Source of the DNA: Rebecca billardiae RCC1528
Lineage: Eukaryota > Haptophyta
DNA: 64,000 nucleotides
NCBI GenBank assembly: GCA_965240325.2
Contig: OZ251224.1
Location: 2,728,001-2,792,000 of the forward strand
Direction of reading: 5' to 3'
Of the stretch, positions 31,641 to 42,004 are shown piece by piece. Every line of letters starts with the position of its first letter. Positions within the stretch are counted from its first letter, which is position 1. Under the pieces are notes generated by a model that was given only the letters and a program-made list of their open reading frames with translations, was not told where the DNA came from and did no database searches. The position numbers and the translations under genes are program-made.

Positions 31641-34550
31641 TGCGGGTATGAATCGACGCGTTTGTGCTCTATCTGCGATCAATACACAGTGCAGGATTGG
31701 AATTTTCCGTGACGCTTCGGACGGTCCGCAGCTCGAGTCAGCGAATCCGGTCTCGGCCGGACAGTGGAACTCGGGTGGAAGCCGCGACTTCGCGGCGGAC
31801 GGAGCCTCAAACGAGCGGTGCCTCGGCTCGCGGCGCGATCTACTCGGCGAAGACCGACGAGGCTGCTCGCGGGCCCGACTATGCGTCGACGCGGGCTGGG
31901 GTCGTCTTCCGCGTGGCGCTGGGCAAGTTCCTCGCCGCCCTGACGGGTGCTCTCCTTTCGCCCTCACGGCGCGCGCGGTGCGTTTCGCGAGCTTCTTGCA
32001 TGCGCCGCCCGCGGTTGCGCCCGAGCCTGATGCTTCAGTCGACACGGCAGGTGGCTCGCGCAGGGTGGGATTGTGTGCGGGTGCCGCTGGCGGTGCGTCT
32101 CACCCTCCTGAAATTGTGTGGGAGGCTGTGACATTGCACGCGTACACCCCGCCACGCCCGCGGCCCGCCGCCGCGCAAACGCCGCGCCGCGCAGTTGTCT
32201 TTGACCTCGAGCGAGCCTGAGGCGTGGAGGCGACCGACGGCGGGGTGCGACTTGCCCATCGACCCGAGCCGCATCACCCAGCGCAGCCTCGCCCGCGACG
32301 ACGCTTCGCCTGGCTGCCACTGCTCAGCCGCGTGCAAGGCGGGCTGGGCGACGTCTTTGCCGAGCGCGGCTGCAGCGCAGCACGCGAGAGGCTGGAGCGC
32401 CATGACGCGGATGGCGGAGCGGGCTTTGGGCTGGCTGGCATGAGCCGCCAGGCTGTACCGTCCGCGCAGATCGCGCTCGGCCCGGCCGCAGCCCTCCTGA
32501 GCGCGCGCCTCAGAGCTGAGACTGATCACGTGCACGCGCACAAGCCACACTGCCGTGGCTGTGTCGAGCAGCTGCGTGTGCTCGAGGCGCGGCGCTCGCA
32601 CGGGCCACGCGGGCGCAGCGGGTGCGCGCAGCTGGCGCACGCAGTGCCACGTCCTGCCGCGCCAGTTTGGCGGCCGTCCGCCCCCCCGAGCTCGAGTTCT
32701 GCGCGCTTTGCGACGGCGCGGCCGGCCGCGCCCATCTTCATGCTTGGGCACGCCAGCATGGCCGCCGCCGGGCCTGCTGCGCGCGCCGAAGCTGGAGGGC
32801 GGAGGAGGGCGCTGGGCTGCTCCTACGGCGTGCTGCAGCCCGGGCAGGCTTTTCCGCGGCGCGGCGAGGCCGTCGCGCCTGCTCGCCGCCGTCGAGTCGC
32901 CCGTGCTGAGTGACCGTCGGCCGCATGTGCTCGGCGGCACCGCAGGCAGGCGTCCCATACCAGTGTGCTCGAGCCGCTGCGCGCACCCAAGGCGAGCTGC
33001 TCGAGCGGGCTAGGTGGGCCCACGGAGTGCGCGCAGCTGGCGCACGCAGCCCCGCGTCATGGGGTGTCGGTTTGACGGTCGCCAGCCCCCGTGGGCTCGA
33101 GCTCTGTGCGCTTCACCACGGAGGTGCCGACGGCGCCCCGCGGCGCGCAACGGCGTGGCAGCATGGCCGCCGCCGGCGCCGCCGCACATGCCGCCGCTTA
33201 CGGGCAGTCGAGAGCTTGGGGCAGCACCTACGGCATGCTGCAGCTCGGGCGGGCTCTGCCAGCCTGCTGTGGCGTGATCGCGCATTTTCCAGACCGTCGA
33301 CTCGCCCGCGCTGCATATTTGTTTGCTGCGCGTGCTCGACGGCGCCGCTGCTGCCGCTACGGCCGCGCGTTGCTGCGTCGCGAGCGAGCCCGATGCGAGC
33401 TGAACGGCGGCGTGCTCATCGCTGCTGGCGCAGATGGGCGCGTCATGGTGGCCACGCACGATGCTGAGTGCTCGCGCGTGCCAGACGAGGCGCGTGCTCG
33501 CGCTGTGGCTCAATGTCCGGCAGTGCGCGTGGCAGGCCGCAGCTGCTCGACAACAGAACCAGCGGGCAGTGATCGGGCTGCGCGCGCGCAGCTGATGGCG
33601 GCGAACGAGCGAGCCCGCACCGCCGCGCAAGGGCTGGGCGACTGGCGCCGAGGTGGCGCGCACGTCGTCCGCTGCCGTTGGCATCGCGGCGGACGCTTCA
33701 AGCTCGTTCGGCCGGCGTGTTTTCTCCGACGCCCACCTGCGAGCGCTGCCGGCACCGTGCTCGGGCGTCAGTATCGGTGGGCTCGAGCACGCGTGGTGAG
33801 GCGCTCGGAGCGGTCGACGGCCATGATCGGGCAGCGCACGGTGGGCGCAGGCCACGCGCACGCCAGCGCCCCGCGTGGCGTGGCTTCACGGGGCGCAGCC
33901 ACCAGGAGACTGTGCTGCGACGAGCTCGGGCGCGCTCGGGCGCCGCTGCTCTGCATTTTCCCGAAAAATCGGTTTTCGTGCCCTCGACCGGCGGTATGCC
34001 GCCGGGGTGGCCGCAGCTGCGCTCGGAGCAGCGCGCACGGGCACCGCCGTGTGCGCCCGCCCGCTTTCGCCGCCGCCGAGCTCGAGCACAGCGCTGCGCG
34101 GGGCTGCGTAATGCCAACGGCGCATGATTTTTTGCCCGCGCCGAGCGCGCGTCGGCGCGCGCAGCGCGCTCAGGTGTGGCCTGCTACCAAGGTCTGTGCC
34201 ACGATTCGACGCGCCTATGGTGCGCCGAATTTAGGCGCACCGCTTCAGAATTGTCCGATGATTCGACTAGTGGTGCGGACAACTTAAAACGTCACCCTGA
34301 GCAGTTTTCCGGCACTGTGTAAGAGCTCTCTGATTATTCAAATGGGTGTACGCTGTCCCGGACAGACTCTGATCAATAATGATGATCGGCACGAAAAGTT
34401 GCGCGTGACGGCTCGGTGACGACGATCCAACGGCAAAGTGCCGCGGGTGCGGCGGCGTCGGTGCGGCGGAGGCGGAGGCGGAGGCGTCGGGGGAGGCGGC
34501 TGAAGGGAGCGAGGGCGATGGTGGCGGCGCAGTCGAGGGAGGTGCGCCGA
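31641..34550. other. GC-rich region with weak ORFs and a diverged internal repeat
   Basis: All frames are largely open because of the GC content, and none gives a clear family. A plus-strand ORF at 33091-34287 (398 residues) and minus-strand ORFs at 32035-32958 and 33010-33861 overlap one another. At least two diverged copies of a roughly 300-400-base unit lie 405 bases apart, listed separately. A short stretch near 31830-31940 (GAIYSAKTDEAA, then VVFRVALGK) faintly recalls ADP-ribosyltransferase folds. Confidence 0.35.
32600..33320. repeat. Two diverged direct repeats offset by 405 bases
   Basis: The word GTGCGCGCAGCTGGCGCACG occurs at 32622 and 33027. Around it, matching blocks continue in order: GGTTTG/CCAGTTTGGCGG, GAGCTCGAG(T/C)TCTG, CAGCATGGCCGCCGCCG, and CCTACGGC(G/A)TGCTGCAG. 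The two units are clearly homologous but substantially diverged, as expected for an old duplication or a decayed element. Confidence 0.7.
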
Positions 34551-34555
34551 ATGGC

Positions 34556-35733
34556 ATGTCCGTCCTCACCCTCGCCGGCGGCGGCCGCCCGCGTGCCGCC
34601 GCCGCCGCGGCTCCGCGGCTTGCTGGCGACCGGACTGCACGGGTGATGCGACCGGACGCGCCGATGCTGCGCGCGTACGGGGTGGCGCAGCTGCTGCTCG
34701 AGGTGATCGCGCACTGCGCGCTCGACCCCGCCGAGCCCGCCGCATGCGCCACCCTCTCCGCAGGCTGCGTCGCAAATCTGACCTATCCGGTCGACAGGCG
34801 TCTGCACTCGGACCGCGCGGCGGTGCGGCGCGAGGCCGAGCGCGGGAGCCTGGGCGGCGGCGGGCGCGCGGCGGGGCATGTGCTGCCCGAGAGGCTGGCG
34901 CACTCGCCCAGCGCCGCCGCGCACACCGCCGCCGACCTCGCGCGCACGACCTCCGTCAACTCCTCCGTCAGCGGCGGAGAGCGCGTCGCGTCACGCCGCC
35001 CACGCGGCTGGTCGCTGCCGCCCAGCCGGTTCGTCATCCGAGCGCAGTCGCCCGGCGGCGGCGGGGCGGATCGGAGGCGGCGGCGTCGGAGGGCGGCGTC
35101 GGAGGGCGGCGTCGGAGGGCGGCGTCGGAGGGCGGCGTCGGAGGGCGGCGTCGGAGGGCGGAGCGGAGGGCGGCGGCGCGCCGCCGCCGCCGCCCGACGG
35201 GCTGCCGCGATCGCCGCTCGCCGCCGCGATCGCCGCCGCCGACGGCAGCGGCGGCGCGCGGGCGCCCGCAGCGCGCGCCGGGCCGGTCGCCGCCTGGGTG
35301 GTGGGACCGCCGCTGGGGGGCGGGGCGGGCGGAGGAGATGGCGGTGGCGAAGGAGGACGCGGTGGTGGACGTGGACGTCACGCAGTCCGGGCTGCACTGG
35401 CTCATCCACCTCCTCTCCGCACTCGACCCGCCGCCGTCACCGACGGCGCAGCAGCTGGCGGCGGCGCGACGGACGGTGGCGGGCGCGGCCGCGGCCGAAG
35501 CGGGCGCGCGCCGCGCGCGCCGCTGCGGCGGCGTGGAGCGGCGGGAGCTGAGCGGCGCGCTGCTGCACACGCAGTCACGCTGCGCTTACGTGCTGCAGGA
35601 CGCTGTGCGAGCGCGCCACCGCCGACGCCGTCGCGCCGCCGCTGCCCCCGCCGCACCGGCACCGTCCGACCGTCCGACCGTGTCGTCACAAGCCGCGGCT
35701 GCTGCTCACATTCACAAGCTGCGTGATCGGTGA
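34556..35733 (+). CDS. Uncharacterised protein, possibly ARM-like start, exon structure unresolved
   Basis: Two segments look protein-like but lie in different frames. The first, from ATG 34556, contains MLRAYGVAQLLLEVIAHCAL followed by DPAEPAACATLSAGCVANLT, which recalls an armadillo-type helical repeat. The second, from about 35338, reads MAVAKEDAVVDVDVTQSGLH and WLIHLLSALDPPPSPTAQQL and continues to a stop at 35733. Between them is a 13-base tandem repeat (35095-35165) and Arg/Gly-rich low complexity. One or more introns, or two separate genes, would reconcile the frames; I could not fix the borders. The outer coordinates given are therefore approximate. Confidence 0.35.
35092..35166. repeat. 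13-base tandem repeat (CGGCGTCGGAGGG)n
   Basis: About five consecutive copies. The period is not a multiple of three, so it cycles through frames if translated, giving a 13-residue Arg/Ala/Glu/Gly pattern. Confidence 0.9.
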
Positions 35734-36069
35734 CTCTGAGCACTAGCCACTAGGGCCGTGCGCCCCCAACTTCGTTGTTCACTACCCGAAGATCGGCGTA
35801 GCCGATCATTAATATTGTCGTTAATTATTAATTATTATTCTATTAACGACGTGGTATGCAACGGGCAGGCGTCAAAGTCGTCAGCAAGCTGTAGCAGCAG
35901 ATCGAGCAGCAGAGACAAATAACACCAGGATCAGCGCTCCTCGTCGCCGTCGTCCCCCCCCCCCTCGTAGTCGCCCATCCATCACTCCATCGCCGACGGG
36001 CGGAAGCTCGACGCACCGTCTGGCGTCGACGCGCGCGCGCCACCGCGGTGGTCGCGGTGCCACGCGTCG
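35734..36069. other. Intergenic spacer
   Basis: AT-rich at 35800-35850 (TTAATTATTAATTATT) with a C-run at 35957-35964. An ORF reading through this area on the minus strand is not convincing. Confidence 0.4.
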
Positions 36070-36315
36070 TCAGCCGTCGTCTCGAAGTAGTCGTCGTGTG
36101 CAGCGCCCCCGCGGGCGCGTGCCCCCGGGCGCACGTGCGCCATCGGCCATGTGCGCGCGGGCGATGAGCATCTTGGCCTGGCCACGCAGGCAGCGCAGAG
36201 CCAGAGTGAGCGCATGATGCATGCCCAGCTCGCGCCGCATGGTGCCGAGCAGTGCGCGCTCGGCGGCGGGGCGCGAGGGCGCGCTGAGGCGCGCGCGCCA
36301 CGTGTCCCGCCCCAT
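36070..36315 (-). CDS. Small uncharacterised ORF, possibly with frame-shifted C-terminus
   Basis: An ATG at 36315 opens 81 residues: MGRDTWRARLSAPSRPAAER, then ALLGTMRRELGMHHALTLAL, then CLRGQAKMLIARAHMADG. These look helical and natural. After that the frame becomes Arg-rich, while another minus frame continues with DDYFETTADDAWHRDHRGG to a stop at 35982. A frameshift or a missed splice may separate the two parts; no AG acceptor was found in the 40 bases between them. Function is unknown. Confidence 0.35.
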   Translation of the reverse strand: MGRDTWRARLSAPSRPAAERALLGTMRRELGMHHALTLALRCLRGQAKMLIARAHMADGARAPGGTRPRGRCTRRLLRDDG

Positions 36316-36791
36316 CTTGGCGAGATATAAGCTAATTAATTATTATCGTCATATGCATCATGCGCAGTGGCCGCCTCGGCGCCTGCCCGCCTAGGGGGCG
36401 GTGGCCAGCCAGCGCCGCGCAGGCCGGCACGGGGGCGCATCCCGGCTTCCCGCCGCATCCGAGCCAGTGTCACGCCCGTCCCATCAGGCTTCGCGGCCGA
36501 GCGGCCGAGCAGCGGCCGTAACGCGGCTTATTGCATGTCACGTAATAGATACTAGTTGATTTCGCATTGACGATCGCGCGCGCGCGCTCACGACGATGAC
36601 GATCAGCCGTGGCGGCGGTGGCCGACGAGCAGCGAGGGTGGTGCGCAGGCATTAGCCACCGCCAAGTGAGCCCCAAGCTCGGTCCGGGCGCCGGGCGACA
36701 CGCCAGGCTCGGCGCCATCCAAGCGCTGGGTGCCGTCCGGAGTGATCAGCCCGGGGCGATCCCACCGCCCCGGCATCCGCCCAGTCCGCGC
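36316..36791. other. Intergenic spacer downstream of acetolactate synthase
   Basis: Mixed composition, with AT-rich DNA near 36330-36360 and a (CG) run near 36578-36590. No gene is supported. Confidence 0.4.
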
Positions 36792-38795
36792 TCACTGCGG
36801 GTTGGCCATCGCTTCTGAGTCCTGCAGGACGTCGTCGTAGTCCGGGCCGAGCACGAGCTCATGCAGCGCCTTCCCCGCGGGCACCATCGGGTAGCAGTGC
36901 TCGTGCTTGTCCACGACGAACTCGGCGAGCGCCGGCTTGTCCTCCTCCGCGAGGAACGCCGCCATCGTCTCCTCGAGCGTGTCGTACGAGTCGCTGCGGA
37001 AGCCGGCGCAGTGCATTGACTGCGCGAGTGCGACAAAGTTGGGGTTGAACTGGCGCGTGGCGGAGTGCTTCTCGTTGAAGAAGAGGTCCTGCCACTGCTT
37101 CACCATCCCCTGGAAGTCGTTGTTCAGCAGGAGCACCTTGATGGGCACGCCGTACTGCGCGGCGGTCACCAGCTCGCACGCGGTCATGATGAAGGAGCCG
37201 TCGCCGTCAATGTCCACGACCATCTTGTCGGGCGCGCCAATCTTGGCGCCGACGGCCGAGGGCACGCCGAAGCCCATCGTGCCGAGGCCGCCGCTGCTCA
37301 CCCACTGCCCGGGGTTCCTGTACCGGAAGAACTGCGCCGCCCACATCTGGTGCTGCCCGACGCCCGTCGTGACGATCACGTCGTCCCTGTGCGCCACCTG
37401 CCGGTAGAACTCAGCGATCACCGCCTGCGGCTTCATGCGGCCCGAGCGGGACTCGCCCTTGCCGTACCGGAAGCCGAACTTCTCCTTGAGCTCGGCGATG
37501 CGCTCGAGCCAGTGCGCGCGCGAGCGGCTCGTGGGCGCGCTGATGCGCGGTAACAAGCGCGCGAGGTTCGGCTTGATGTCGCCCAGCACGGGCACGTTCG
37601 CCGTCACCACCTTGTCGAGCATCGACTGCTCAATCTCGAAGTGGATGATACCGCCGCTGCCGGTCGCGGCCGCCGCGCGCGCCTTCGGCGCAAAGTCGGC
37701 GATGCGGCCGGTGACGCGGTCGTCGAAGCGCGCGCCGAGCGCGATGATCAGGTCCGCCTCCTGCACCGCGTAGTTCGCGCACGCCGAGCCGTGCATCCCC
37801 AGCATGTGCAGCGAGAGCGGGTGGAGCTCGTCGAACGCGCCCAGGCCCTGCAGCGTCGTCGTCACAGGGATCTTGGCCTTCTCCGAGAGCGCGCGGAGCT
37901 CGGCCGAGGCCTGCGAGTTGATCACGCCGGCGCCGGCGTAGATGAGCGGGCGCTCCGCGCGCGCGATCAGGTCCGCCGCCTTGGCCAGCGCGTCCTCCGT
38001 CGAGATCGTCGCGCGGTACAGCGGCTTGGCCGTGTTGTAGGGCTTCGCGTCCGGCTCGACCGTCAGCGTGCCCGCAGTCACGTCCTTGGGCAGATCGACG
38101 AGCACGGGGCCCGGGCGGCCGCTCATGGCGATCTCGAAGGCCTCGTTGATCCGGCGCGGCAGCTCCTCCACCGTGCGCACGAGCACGTTCCACTTCGTGC
38201 ACGACGCCGAGATGCCGACCGTGTCGCACTCTTGGAAGGCGTCCGAGCCGATCGCGTTGGTCGCGACCTGGCCGCAAAAGACGACCATCGGCGTGCCATC
38301 CTTCAGGGCGTCCTGCATCGGCGTGATCAGGTTGGTCGCGCCGGGGCCGCTGGTCACGAGGACCACGCCCGGCTTGCCCGTCACGCGCGCGAAGCCCTGC
38401 GCCATGTGCCCCGCGCCCTGCTCGTGCCGCGAGAGCACAAACTCGATGTGCGGGCTCTCGTAGATGGCGTCGAAGACGGGCAGGATGGCGCCGCCGGGGT
38501 AGCCGAAGAGGTGCGAGACCTTGTGCTCGGCCATCATCTGGTGGAAGATCACGGCACCCGTCTTGCCCACGTAGGGCGTCCACGGGGTTGGCTTGAGCTT
38601 GTCGTGCTCATCCTCCTCGATCACCGGCTCCATCGACTCGGGGAAGGACTCCTTGGGCTCGGCCGCGGCGGGCTTGGGCTGGAGCTGCGCGGGCGTGAAG
38701 CCAGAGCCCCACATCTCCTTCACGCCCAGCGACGACGCGCATCGCGCCGCGCCGAGGCGCAGCAGCGGCCGCGCCAGGAGCGTCCGTCGCAGCAT
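36792..38795 (-). CDS. ALS: Acetolactate synthase (acetohydroxyacid synthase), catalytic subunit
   Basis: One exon encodes about 667 residues from ATG 38795 ([20 protein letters not shown]), which looks like a mitochondrial presequence: Arg/Leu-rich and without acids. The enzyme makes acetolactate or acetohydroxybutyrate from pyruvate and 2-oxobutyrate, the first committed step to Val, Leu and Ile. Three thiamine-diphosphate enzyme domains are visible. [20 protein letters not shown] and [20 protein letters not shown] hold the catalytic Glu. The central FAD-binding region includes [15 protein letters not shown]. The ThDP motif is [20 protein letters not shown] with [16 protein letters not shown] carries the Trp of the herbicide site. 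The end ([16 protein letters not shown]) is closest in character to fungal mitochondrial enzymes. An in-frame extension up to 38882 begins at a poor context. The regulatory subunit is not in this window. Confidence 0.95.
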   Translation of the reverse strand: MLRRTLLARPLLRLGAARCASSLGVKEMWGSGFTPAQLQPKPAAAEPKESFPESMEPVIEEDEHDKLKPTPWTPYVGKTGAVIFHQMMAEHKVSHLFGYPGGAILPVFDAIYESPHIEFVLSRHEQGAGHMAQGFARVTGKPGVVLVTSGPGATNLITPMQDALKDGTPMVVFCGQVATNAIGSDAFQECDTVGISASCTKWNVLVRTVEELPRRINEAFEIAMSGRPGPVLVDLPKDVTAGTLTVEPDAKPYNTAKPLYRATISTEDALAKAADLIARAERPLIYAGAGVINSQASAELRALSEKAKIPVTTTLQGLGAFDELHPLSLHMLGMHGSACANYAVQEADLIIALGARFDDRVTGRIADFAPKARAAAATGSGGIIHFEIEQSMLDKVVTANVPVLGDIKPNLARLLPRISAPTSRSRAHWLERIAELKEKFGFRYGKGESRSGRMKPQAVIAEFYRQVAHRDDVIVTTGVGQHQMWAAQFFRYRNPGQWVSSGGLGTMGFGVPSAVGAKIGAPDKMVVDIDGDGSFIMTACELVTAAQYGVPIKVLLLNNDFQGMVKQWQDLFFNEKHSATRQFNPNFVALAQSMHCAGFRSDSYDTLEETMAAFLAEEDKPALAEFVVDKHEHCYPMVPAGKALHELVLGPDYDDVLQDSEAMANPQ

Positions 38796-39166
38796 CTCGC
38801 TCCGGCCAAAGGGTGGGACCAGCCTCGTGCCCGTGCTCGTGCCCTTCCGCCGGACGGCGCTAATGTTTGTTTCATGAATCAATCAGCGTGGGTTGCGGTA
38901 GCTCTTCGAAGCATCGTCGCGTGACTGAGACGACAGCTGTCCATGGCTCCATGCTGCCCGAATTTCATCATCGTCCATTTTCGTCGTCGACAGTCGTCAC
39001 TCGTCCGGGTCGTCGACACGCATGGTGAGGATTTATTGAGCATTCCATTTTCCGCGGATAGGGCGCGGATGTTTTTTTGGGGATGGCCGTTGGCAGCGGC
39101 GGCGGCGTGAAGGCAAGGCGCGCGGAGCCACCGTATCATCCACGACCTCGCGCGACGGCGTCGACG
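38796..39166. promoter_or_regulatory. Divergent intergenic region, acetolactate synthase / unknown protein
   Basis: These 371 bases must hold both promoters. A GTCGTC/CGTCGT-rich stretch near 38965-39015 and an AT-rich patch near 39025-39050 are the only features seen. Confidence 0.35.
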
Positions 39167-39973
39167 ATGGCGCTCGAGCTGCTGACGGCACGCGCGCAGC
39201 GCAACGCGTCCAACTTCGAGGAGGTGCTGCAGAAGAAGCGCGCCTCGACATCTGCGCCCGGTCCGAGTGACGGCTCGGACGCGCAGCCCAACGCGCAGAT
39301 CGAGCTCGCGCCGTGGCGGCGAACCGCCGAGGACATCCTGGCGCCCAAGCCCAAGCCCAAGCCGAGTCCGACATGCGCGGCAGGTCTTCTCGCGCCGATG
39401 AGCACGCCATCCGTACAGGTCTCCGGCGCGAGCGGCGGAGCGGACGACCCAATCTGCGAGTTCCCCGACGACCTTGCCACTGAGTTTGACATGGCGACCG
39501 TCTCGTGCGCGTCTGGCTCGACGGCGAGATTTGGGGTCATGCGGGGCTCGCCTCTCAAGCTGAAGCGCAAGCTCGACGAGCACCTTATGGAGTTGAACAC
39601 GCTCGCGCCCACACCGCCCTCGAATCATCTGCGCGTCCCTCTGGTCGAGGCTGCGCATGATAACTTTCCCGCCGACTTGGAGGCCTTCTACCGCACGCCA
39701 CGCAAGCGCCAGCCTCGCGCTGACGCGATGGGCTCCGGGCAAGCGGCGATGTACGGACATTCGGCGGAGCACGGCATGGACGGAGAACGTCCACACGCAA
39801 TCGAAGAGTCCGAGGACGGGACACCGACAGGCTGCGACGCTGAGGGCAACGCAACCACGCATGCGCTGGAGACGACAACTCAGATGACGACGACTGCTGC
39901 TGTGCCACTCGGCCCACGGTCTTCGCTGGCACAGCGCTTCGGAGACTCGCATGCAGCGCCTTCGCCGTCGTAG
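39167..39973 (+). CDS. Uncharacterised disordered protein
   Basis: One exon encodes about 268 residues from ATG 39167 (MALELLTARAQRNASNFEEV). An extension upstream in the same frame lacks protein character. It has a helical N-terminus, then PWRRTAEDILAPKPKPKPSP, an acidic piece (ICEFPDDLATEFDMATVSCA) and SPLKLKRKLDEHLMELNTLA with nuclear-localisation-like basic residues. A late stretch (LEAFYRTPRKRQPRADAMG) is also basic. The rest is Ser/Thr/Gly-rich and probably unstructured. Composition and short motifs suggest a regulatory or nuclear protein, but nothing is recognised. Confidence 0.55.
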   Translation: MALELLTARAQRNASNFEEVLQKKRASTSAPGPSDGSDAQPNAQIELAPWRRTAEDILAPKPKPKPSPTCAAGLLAPMSTPSVQVSGASGGADDPICEFPDDLATEFDMATVSCASGSTARFGVMRGSPLKLKRKLDEHLMELNTLAPTPPSNHLRVPLVEAAHDNFPADLEAFYRTPRKRQPRADAMGSGQAAMYGHSAEHGMDGERPHAIEESEDGTPTGCDAEGNATTHALETTTQMTTTAAVPLGPRSSLAQRFGDSHAAPSPS

Positions 39974-42004
39974 CGACATGGAGAATCTGTACGGCTATCG
40001 TGACTGTGGATACTCGAAGGTGTCTCGCGACATTGTATATCGTCGCATGCATGAGAGTAGTAATGCCACCAGGGCCCTGTCCTGTAGCTAACCGTCCTAA
40101 ACGCCATGTTTCAACGACTACTCAACTGACGGTGAGCTGTGATGATGAGACATGCCGAGTGCGCATGCGGCTCTGCGGCTTTGCGCTACAACAGAGCGCC
40201 GCTCAGGGCCAGCTTTGGCAGCTGCAGCGATTGCACACGCCGCTGCGGACGGGCCTCCGCCACTCACTGTGTGATTATGTGGCATGACTGCTGCAGTGCT
40301 GCTTTCGGTGGGCGCGATGTTTTCTCGCTAAATGGATGTTAAAAGGGGGCTCGAACAAGCAGAACTCGGTCTCTGTCGACCGTCTCCACCAGCCCTAAAA
40401 ATCGCCCAGTCCCTTTCAATTTGTCTTTGGTCAAAGATCTTTTTGACAACGTGGTTCGGCAGCACGTTTTTAGTTTTACCGTCTTTACCGTGGCTCATCG
40501 CCGCGGAACGCGCCGATGGCGTAAGAGGCTACAAGCCTGTAGGCCAACTGCAAAGGCTACGACTGTAGGCGATCGCCAAGATGGAGTGGCACGGCCTGCG
40601 TTGGCCGCGCCTCCGCGCACACAGTCTGTCTGTCACTATTAGTACTGACACGTCAGTTAAACGTCCAGGCACCATGAATCGGCATGCGGCACATGTATCC
40701 GCGCAAGCTTGGCATGTGACAATGTGCTCGATGTCTGCGCGGCTAGGCGAAGCGCACATTGTCCCCGTGATGCGCAGCTTGTGACGGTTCTGACGCCCGT
40801 TGCGCGGCGCATGCCAGTCGCCATGAAATAGAAATCCAGAGCTTTGGCAAGCTGCAGGCCTTGATGGACAGAATCGGACGAAGCGCGCTCAGGCCTCGAG
40901 GAACAGAAGGCCGCGGCAGGCTCAAATCTTGCCTCGCGTGCGATGGCGCTTCCCGCAGCCTGCGATCACCTCGTCGCCCTTATTGTAACCGGAAGGGCGC
41001 TCAGTAATTCGCTTCAAAGCATGAGCACGGTCCGTGCGCGCCCAGGTGGCTAGGCGGGTCGCACGCAAGGCTGGGGGATGGCCATTTCAAGAGCTGGCCC
41101 ACAGTGACAGTCGACCTGCTACCTTGCAGGCGACAGTGCCCGCCCAACGGGCTCGACGGCGGAGAGCAACCGGCAATCGCGAATTCACCGTGCGCGGCAG
41201 ACTGGTGTTCGGTTGCATGCGGCCCGTGTCCGCACTCATGCATACGGTGTGATCTAAGGTATGACCTGCAACCAAGTTCCGCCGGTGGGAGCTGCAGGTG
41301 GGCCACCACGGGCGTACTCCGCTATCGCACCCGCTTTCACGCGAGTGTGTCAGTTGTGATGGCTGTGCCCGCCGAGGTACGATGGCGGGCGGTAAATTCC
41401 GGCCGCCCGGGTCGGTCCGGGTGGATGCCCCAAACGGACGGATCTGATCTCAAAGAGATTACCCGTAAAAAGTATTGTGATTGAAGGTCAATGGTCTGTG
41501 TCGTTAAATCATAGAATGAGTAGTAATAGCATGTGGTCTTTCTTCGCACCCATATGAGAATCAGGCTGGTAGAGTGTAACTCCATTATATAGTTATGTGA
41601 GATGCATATCTCCCTTGCCATACGTCAAACTTGTGAGCACTCATTATTGAGAAGGCACCCATCGGTTCCCACTTCCCAGCTCTGAGCTCTCTGATCAATA
41701 GTCTGATCGTATGGAGAAGGTCGGCATTCAGAATAGAAAACTCTAAAATGAGTATCTTCTACTCGTCCGAATACTGAATAGGCCGCGCTCCGGGGAATAA
41801 GCGACGATATCCGATCCGCGTAATTACCCTGCTCTGGCTATAATTAACTGAAGGCGGTTTCAGCAAGGGGACTTCGGCTAACACCGTTTCAGCTGGCCTC
41901 CAAAAAGTGGTGCCTGTGGGCGACGATGCTCAACACAGCCTGGCGACGAACCGAAGCGAAGCGTAACTTGCGTTCATCAAGCAGCCTCGTCGCGGCCGGT
42001 CATC
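39974..42004. other. Long spacer containing one protein fragment
   Basis: About 2 kb. The GFA/CENP-V-like fragment at 40139-40342 is listed separately. The rest (40350-42000) is of moderate GC with no coding signal; 41480-41760 is AT-rich. Confidence 0.45.
40139..40342 (+). pseudogene. GFA/CENP-V-type zinc-binding domain, short fragment or first exon
   Basis: Sixty-seven residues beginning MMRHAECACGSAALRYNRAP, then LRASFGSCSDCTRRCGRASA, and ending GGRDVFSLNGC. The spacing of C-x-C-G, a following Tyr, C-x-x-C-x-R-R and a late 'GRDxxSLNG' strand matches the first half of glutathione-dependent formaldehyde-activating (GFA)/CENP-V domains, which bind zinc through these Cys. Intact members continue with another C-x-x-C-G that is absent before the stop at 40342. 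No matching downstream exon was found within 1.5 kb. It is therefore either a truncated gene copy or an unrecognised spliced gene. Confidence 0.4.

Noticed and set aside
33091-34287. 398-residue plus-strand ORF
   Set aside because: Open only because the DNA is GC-rich; Arg/Ala/Cys-rich, overlaps equally long antisense ORFs and covers a diverged repeat. Kept only as part of the region entry.
34373-35570. Minus-strand Arg/Pro-rich ORFs opposite the 34.5-35.7 kb gene
   Set aside because: They mirror the 13-base repeat and show no protein pattern.
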